64,000 nucleotides of DNA. Source: an uncultured Poribacteria bacterium. Its GTDB lineage: Bacteria > Poribacteria > WGA-4E > PCPOR2b. The notes beneath the pieces were generated by a model. That model saw nothing but the letters and a program-made list of their open reading frames with translations, ran no database searches and was not told the DNA's origin. The stretch spans positions 2,537,940-2,601,939 of the forward strand of contig OY282444.1 in assembly GCA_958296125.1 (NCBI GenBank). Reading direction: 5' to 3'. The translations under genes were made by a program, and so were the position numbers. Within the stretch, counting starts at the first letter, position 1. Each line of letters begins with the position of its first letter. Shown here one piece after another: positions 59,239 to 64,000 of this stretch.

Positions 59239-61761
59239 ATGAAAAAGAAGATACTTTTTAGCCTTACTGTATTAGTCTTTACTCTATTTCTATCAAATAG
59301 CTTCGCCCAAGATAATCCGCAGTGGCGGTTACCCAATGATGCCATTGCGCGATTTGGTAAAGGGTGGATAGCTGGACTTCAGTATTCGCCTGACGGCACC
59401 CGGTTGGCGGTCGGCAGTGCCATCGGTATTTGGCTCTACGATACGGCAACCCTTCAAGAGGTTGATCTGCTCACCGGGCAGACCGCAGTATATTCTTCTG
59501 TGGTGTTTTCGCCATCCTATTCTATAGCGTATTCGCCGGATGGGAGCATACTTGCTAGCGGGGGTTGGGACCAAACTATCCGTCTGTGGAATACCACTAC
59601 AAGTGAGGACATCAAAACCTTGATCGGGCATAGGAGTAGTATCCGCAGCCTCGCTTTTAGCCCGGATGGAAAAATTCTCGCAAGTGGAAGTTACGACGAT
59701 ACTGTTCGCCTGTGGGATGTTGACACCGGTGAGACCGTTCACACTCTGACCGAACATACGGATCGGGTCACCAGCGTTGCTTTTAGCCCAAACGGGGATA
59801 GGGTTGCTAGTGGAAGTTGGGATCAAACGGTCCGTCTATGGAACGTTGAGACCGGCGAGAATATCAGAACCATCACCGGACATACGTCTCTCGTCCGGGC
59901 AGTTGCTTTTAGCCCGGAGGGAGCGATGCTCGCCAGTGGAGATTACGATGCAGCCATCCGTCTGTGGGATGTTGACACCGGCGACGAAATCAAAACACTC
60001 ACCGGGCATACCTCCATTATCTACGGACTCACTTTTTCGGATGAGGGGATGTTGGCAAGCGCGAGTGAGGACGATACGATTCGCTTGTGGGATGTTGACA
60101 CCGGTGAGACCGTTCACACTCTGACCGAACATACGGCTGATGTCTACAGAGTCGCGTTTAGCCCGGATGGGCGCACACTCGCAAGCGGGGCGTGGGATGC
60201 AAGCGTCCGCCTATGGGACGTTGATACGGGTGAGCCCATCGAAACTATTACTGGGTTCGCGGATGTTGTTTTGAACGTTGCGTTTAGTCCGGAGGGGCGC
60301 GTACTCGTCGGTCGGAGTTGGGATAGGACCATCCGCCTGTGGAATACCGAAACAGGAGAGCGCGACCACTTCCTCTCCGGGCATACAGACGATGTGAGCA
60401 TCGTTGCTTTTAGCCCGGATGGGCACACCCTCGCTAGTGGCAGTGATGACGATACGGTCCGCTTGTGGGACGTTGATACCGGCGCACACCTGAAAACCCT
60501 CGTCGGGCATAGGGCTTATATCATAAGCGTTGCTTTCAGTCCCGATGGGAGCATGGTGGCGAGCGGAAGTGAGGACGATGACATCCGCTTGTGGGATGTT
60601 GCCACCGGGGCGCGCTTGAGAACCCTCCGCGGACATAGCACCGGCATCGAGAGCATCGCTTTCAGTCCCAATGGTACAATCCTCGCCAGTGGAAGTCGAG
60701 ACAGTACTGTTCGTCTGTGGGATGTCGCCACTGGGGAATCTCTGAGCGTCCTTGGCGGCCATGAGGGTCATGTCCTCACTGTTGCTTTCAGTCCCGATGG
60801 AAAATTTGTTGCAAGTGCCGGATGGGATCGTGTCATACGGTTGTGGGATGTTGACACCGGTGAGGAGGTAATAGCCATCAACAGGGAGGCGCATGGTGTC
60901 GAGAGTGTCGCTTTCAGTCCCGATGGAAAATTTGTTGCAAGTGGAGCGTGGGATGATACGGTTGGTTTGTGGGATGCTACCACCGGCGAGTCATTGAAAA
61001 CCTTCGTCGGGCATACGTCTAGCGTTGAGAGTGTTGTTTTCAGTTCCGATGGTACCACCCTCGCCAGTGGGAGCTCGGATGGCACAGTGCTTTTGTGGGA
61101 TGTGACACTCCCACCATCTCCCGAAGAGCCACCGCCCCCGGTTGTCGAGGAGGTTGAGGATGTCAATGGGAATGGGGTGGTCAACATCTTGGATTTAACA
61201 CTGGTTGGCTTACGCTTGGGACAGACAGGGGAAAACGATGCCGATGTCAACGGGGATGGCGTTGTGGACATTGCAGACTTGATTCAGGTCGCAAGTGCTA
61301 TCGGAAACTCCACTGCCGCGCCTGCCGCACATCCCTTGGCACTTACGAACCTGACCCCCGCCGATGTCGAGGGGTGGCTCACTCAAACACAGGAATTGGA
61401 TCTTACGGATATAAGGATACAAAAAGGAATTCTCTTCCTTGAACAACTCCTTGTAGCACTGGTTCCGCAAGAGACAGCACTCTTGCCGAATTACCCCAAT
61501 CCGTTCAATCCGGAGACGTGGATTCCTTATCAACTTGCTAACGACGCTGATGTGACCCTCACGGTTTATGACACAAAAGGCACGCCGGTGCGCCAGTTCC
61601 ATTTGGGGTATCAGTCCGCAGGATTCTACACCACTCGGACGAACACCGCTTATTGGGACGGACGTAATGAAAACGGCGAATCGGTCGCAAGCGGGGTCTA
61701 TTTCTATCAACTCCAAGCAGGGGATTATACCGACTTACGACGGATGGCAATTGTCAAATAA
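59239..61761 (+). CDS. 14-repeat WD40 protein with dockerin-like and sorting domains (copy 2)
   Basis: 840 residues with the same order of domains as its upstream neighbour: signal peptide, fourteen WD40 units, a proline-rich linker (PPSPEEPPPPVVEEV), dockerin-like DVNGNGVVNILDL/DVNGDGVVDIADL, and the NPFNPETWIPYQL terminal domain. The two genes are tandem duplicates, including the shared upstream CAAAACGGAGAAC(C)-CTCTCAATG region. This copy has no REP-like insertion, so it shows the ancestral state of that site. Repeats near 59700 and 60090 are almost identical to each other at DNA level (GATGTTGACACCGGTGAGAC), a sign of recent conversion. Confidence 0.9.
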   Translation: MKKKILFSLTVLVFTLFLSNSFAQDNPQWRLPNDAIARFGKGWIAGLQYSPDGTRLAVGSAIGIWLYDTATLQEVDLLTGQTAVYSSVVFSPSYSIAYSPDGSILASGGWDQTIRLWNTTTSEDIKTLIGHRSSIRSLAFSPDGKILASGSYDDTVRLWDVDTGETVHTLTEHTDRVTSVAFSPNGDRVASGSWDQTVRLWNVETGENIRTITGHTSLVRAVAFSPEGAMLASGDYDAAIRLWDVDTGDEIKTLTGHTSIIYGLTFSDEGMLASASEDDTIRLWDVDTGETVHTLTEHTADVYRVAFSPDGRTLASGAWDASVRLWDVDTGEPIETITGFADVVLNVAFSPEGRVLVGRSWDRTIRLWNTETGERDHFLSGHTDDVSIVAFSPDGHTLASGSDDDTVRLWDVDTGAHLKTLVGHRAYIISVAFSPDGSMVASGSEDDDIRLWDVATGARLRTLRGHSTGIESIAFSPNGTILASGSRDSTVRLWDVATGESLSVLGGHEGHVLTVAFSPDGKFVASAGWDRVIRLWDVDTGEEVIAINREAHGVESVAFSPDGKFVASGAWDDTVGLWDATTGESLKTFVGHTSSVESVVFSSDGTTLASGSSDGTVLLWDVTLPPSPEEPPPPVVEEVEDVNGNGVVNILDLTLVGLRLGQTGENDADVNGDGVVDIADLIQVASAIGNSTAAPAAHPLALTNLTPADVEGWLTQTQELDLTDIRIQKGILFLEQLLVALVPQETALLPNYPNPFNPETWIPYQLANDADVTLTVYDTKGTPVRQFHLGYQSAGFYTTRTNTAYWDGRNENGESVASGVYFYQLQAGDYTDLRRMAIVK

Positions 61762-61771
61762 GCGCGTAAAA

Positions 61772-61805
61772 GAGAAACCGGGGTTTTTAGCAAAACCCAG
61801 TTTCT
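61772..61805. repeat. Hairpin repeat AGAAACC...GTTTCT, copy 3
   Basis: AGAAACCGGGGTTTTTAGC then AAAACCCAGTTTCT; stem with one interruption. It lies between the WD40 gene and pheA and could slow or end transcription, but lacks a T-run. Confidence 0.55.
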
Positions 61806-61863
61806 GAATCCAAGCCACTTTTGCTTATCCGAAGCGTAGGAGATAGCACTTCACGCAGCTATT

Positions 61864-62943
61864 ATGAAACTAAGAGACTACCGCAATCTGCTGGATCAGA
61901 TTGATGACCAGATTTTAGCCCTTTTACAGGAACGGGCAACTATTGTCAAACGGGTCGGTGAGCTCAAATCGCGCACCGGCGTTGAACAGATTTATGCGCC
62001 GCATCGGGAGCGGGAAATTCTCTCTCGGTTGGAAATGCGGAACCGAGGGCAATTCCCGTCCGATGCCCTACATACAATTTATACTGAAATTATCTCTGCC
62101 TGTCGTGCGCTCGAAAGGCCGTTATCCATTGCCTTCCTCGGGCCCGTTGGTAGTTTCGGTCACACGGTGAGTTCGCACCTCTTTGGTCAGTCAGTAAAGT
62201 TTATCGCGGTGGTGCCCCAACCCGACATCTTTGCGACGGTGGAATCCGGTCGAGCGGATTATGGTGTTGTCGCGATCGAAAACTCTAGGCATGGAACGGT
62301 CCGTGATGTTTTAGATATGTTTCAGTACACATCCCTTCAAATTTGCGGGGAGTGCTTCTTGCCGATTAAGCAGCATCTCCTCTCAAAATCCCCCCTCGCA
62401 CAGATTAAAAAGATCTATTCCCATCCACAGGCTTTCGCCCAATGTCGTCAATGGCTCAGTCAAAATATGCCAGGTGTACAACAGATTGAGGTTTCCAGCA
62501 CATCAGAAGCGGCGGAACTGGCAACCAATGAGCCAAATACAGCAGCAATAGCGAGTCAATTCGCCGGCGAGATTTATGGACTGCGTATGGTGGGAGAATC
62601 AATAATGGACGGACCCAATAACACGACGCGCTTCCTTGTTATTGGGAGTCACTCGGCGGCACGCACTGGAAACGACCGAACCTCTATCCTTTTCGCGGTT
62701 AAGGATAAGGTTGGCGCATTATGGGAGGTGCTGCAGGTTTTGAAAAACTATGAGGTCAATATGAGCAAGATTGAATCCCTGCCATCTCGTACCAAAGCGT
62801 GGGAGTATGTTTTCTTTGTAGATTTGGAGGGGCACGCGGAGGATGAAAATGTCCGAAAAGCACTTACAGAAACTGAAGAGTTTTGCGTACTCGTGAAAAT
62901 CTTGGGGACTTATCCGGCTGGGGATCAGAGCGAGGGGTTTTAA
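61864..62943 (+). CDS. pheA: Chorismate mutase / prephenate dehydratase (P-protein)
   Basis: 359 residues. Chorismate mutase domain at 1-85 (LLDQIDDQILALLQERATIV), prephenate dehydratase at about 92-265 (FLGPVGSFGHTVSSHLFG; catalytic Thr in NNTTRFLVIG), and a C-terminal ACT domain (KVGALWEVLQVLKNYEVNM; KIESLPSR) that binds phenylalanine for feedback. It turns chorismate into phenylpyruvate. In the dehydratase start the usual GTYSE/A reads GSFGH. No ribosome site stronger than a loose GGAGATAG is seen. Confidence 0.92.
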   Translation: MKLRDYRNLLDQIDDQILALLQERATIVKRVGELKSRTGVEQIYAPHREREILSRLEMRNRGQFPSDALHTIYTEIISACRALERPLSIAFLGPVGSFGHTVSSHLFGQSVKFIAVVPQPDIFATVESGRADYGVVAIENSRHGTVRDVLDMFQYTSLQICGECFLPIKQHLLSKSPLAQIKKIYSHPQAFAQCRQWLSQNMPGVQQIEVSSTSEAAELATNEPNTAAIASQFAGEIYGLRMVGESIMDGPNNTTRFLVIGSHSAARTGNDRTSILFAVKDKVGALWEVLQVLKNYEVNMSKIESLPSRTKAWEYVFFVDLEGHAEDENVRKALTETEEFCVLVKILGTYPAGDQSEGF

Positions 62944-62967
62944 ATTCTATCAATTGAACCCTTGCAT

Positions 62968-63990
62968 TCAGTAAATCAGGATTAAAATCAAGTTTACCAA
63001 GCTATGCGTGATTATGCACGGGATTAGCGATTTCGTCCGAATGTATAGCCACGCGAGGGCAAGCCCCATGATAAATATTGGAATCCCTCCAAAAACCAAC
63101 GGCACGAAAGCCCGGATGTATCCATGGAGCACCGCAAAAAGGAGTGCACTGAGTAGTATTCCTTTAGTTTGACCAAATCGACCGGCGAGACTGATATACG
63201 CAATTCCCCGAAATAGAATCTCTTCCCCTACTGGCATTAGAATTAACATCACGAAACTGATAAGAATTACTGTGCTATCTCCGAAGTTTTCTGGCATACC
63301 GATCGACCATTGCTGCTGCTCCCACTGAGCCAAAGCTTCTAGCTCTCCTAAAGACATGTGTCCGCTGAACCAGTCTATCCCTTGCTGAAAACCTACCGAA
63401 ACAAAGGCTAAAGCAGGTGCGAGTAATAGAGGCAGTCCAAAGTCGGCAAGGTTGCCGCTGTATTCCAACCCAATAGATTTCACAGTCCTGCGATAACGCC
63501 CAGTTATGCACAAAAGAGATAGCCAAATCAGCACATTTCCAATGACTAGCTTAACGATCCAAAAGTGAGAAGCTGGAAGCGTATACGCAGCTAAGTTTGT
63601 TGATGTAAGGACATCAAACCCTTCCGCCGCTAAAATTGCGACATAACGCGCGACCTCTTGAAATAAAAAGGTTACCAAAAAAATAACCACCGGATCTGAT
63701 GGATTCAGATAGCCGTGCAGTCTTGCAACTGTTTCTTCCACTGTGTAGAATTGATCGCAGTGTCCACATTTACGCGACCATGCCCGGTTATCCCGTTGGC
63801 ACTTAGGGCAGGTCCAGATGAGTTCGGGCATCTGATTCCAAAAGTAAAGTGGGAAGCATGCGTACGGAAGGAAAAAAGTCCCCAAAGCCCAAAACCCAGA
63901 TCGCTCTTGCAGTCTACTATCAGTGTATACCCAAAGGGCAAGAGCACCGTTGATAACTGCGTTCAAAAATAGTGCGTATACCTCTTGCAT
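62968..63990 (-). CDS. CPBP-family intramembrane protease with zinc ribbon
   Basis: 340 residues, about eight membrane helices. A cytosolic zinc ribbon near residue 60 reads WTCPKCQRDNRAWSRKCGHCDQF (two CxxC). The C-terminal CPBP/Rce1-like region has PVGEEILFRGIAY (EExxxR), FAVLHGYI (FxxxH) and THSLVN (HxxxN), the three active-site motifs of glutamic intramembrane proteases. The family processes prenylated proteins or matures peptides; bacterial substrates are mostly unknown. It is convergent with pheA. Confidence 0.85.
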   Translation of the reverse strand: MQEVYALFLNAVINGALALWVYTDSRLQERSGFWALGTFFLPYACFPLYFWNQMPELIWTCPKCQRDNRAWSRKCGHCDQFYTVEETVARLHGYLNPSDPVVIFLVTFLFQEVARYVAILAAEGFDVLTSTNLAAYTLPASHFWIVKLVIGNVLIWLSLLCITGRYRRTVKSIGLEYSGNLADFGLPLLLAPALAFVSVGFQQGIDWFSGHMSLGELEALAQWEQQQWSIGMPENFGDSTVILISFVMLILMPVGEEILFRGIAYISLAGRFGQTKGILLSALLFAVLHGYIRAFVPLVFGGIPIFIMGLALAWLYIRTKSLIPCIITHSLVNLILILIY

Positions 63991-64000
63991 TGGCAGATTC

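Noticed and set aside
56639-61761. CRISPR-like or satellite DNA in the WD40 genes
   Set aside because: The roughly 126-bp periodicity is the coding repeat of WD40 blades, with codon-level divergence.
61864-62943. A leader-peptide attenuator upstream of pheA
   Set aside because: The hairpin at 61772 has no T-run, and no short frame rich in Phe codons was seen between the WD40 gene and pheA.

Overview
Organism. The window looks like a piece of a Poribacteria-type genome (Gram-negative, often sponge-associated) or a close relative. This is an inference from gene style. Two giant WD40 proteins end in a dockerin-like calcium domain plus an NPFNPETWIPYQL-type sorting or FlgD-like domain. There are many phytanoyl-CoA dioxygenase-like (PhyH), Gfo/Idh/MocA and sugar-phosphate isomerase/epimerase genes, a CaiB/BaiF CoA-transferase, a GH32-like enzyme, and relics of sulfatases and an acetyl-xylan esterase. 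No rRNA, prophage, CRISPR array or intact transposase was seen. One tRNA-Leu(CAA) is present.

Layout. 1-6.5 kb: a large minus-strand secreted-protein frame runs off the left edge and starts behind sixteen 10-bp tandem repeats. Then come small membrane coiled-coil proteins, a TPR/TolB-like lipoprotein and an RlmL-type methyltransferase. 6.5-17.8 kb: CoA-transferase/enoyl-CoA hydratase pair, MDR dehydrogenase, two propeller-type carbohydrate enzymes, an orphan adenine methyltransferase with an IS605-like relic, a gamma-glutamyltransferase-like protein and a PAP2 phosphatase. 17.9-33.5 kb: ABC permease, PhyH proteins, TIM-barrel and Gfo/Idh/MocA enzymes, D-cysteine desulfhydrase-like protein, FdhD, HpcH aldolase, TPP enzyme and SDR. 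34.4-37.9 kb: a hisI-trpE-methyltransferase-trpG operon behind a leader peptide and terminator. 37.9-47.6 kb: isomerases, UbiX, a LarA-like protein, threonine aldolase, a dioxygenase and the tRNA. 48-56.5 kb: MOSC protein, an envelope operon (TPR lipoprotein, CsgG-like lipoprotein, metalloprotease/propeller/outer-membrane barrel fusion, UPF0182), and a DUF5069 gene with an in-frame TGA. 56.6-64 kb: two tandem WD40 proteins, pheA and a CPBP protease.

How genes work together. hisI, trpE, trpG and pheA serve histidine, tryptophan and phenylalanine synthesis. The hisI-trp operon carries textbook attenuation parts: a promoter, a 32-residue leader with a YHWHWW run, and an intrinsic terminator. The catabolic genes suggest use of sugars, organic acids and CoA-linked substrates. 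FdhD and MOSC point to molybdenum enzymes elsewhere in the genome.

Most notable. (1) A DUF5069 gene whose TGA sits exactly at the family's conserved Cys, with a small hairpin downstream: a candidate selenoprotein. (2) A likely phase-variable gene controlled by 10-bp repeats, currently out of frame. (3) The His/Trp attenuator. (4) A MITE-like repeat family, one copy of which abuts a decapitated DAHP synthase gene. (5) A REP-like repeat that has entered the WD40 coding sequence in frame. (6) Many short gene relics in the intergenic spaces.
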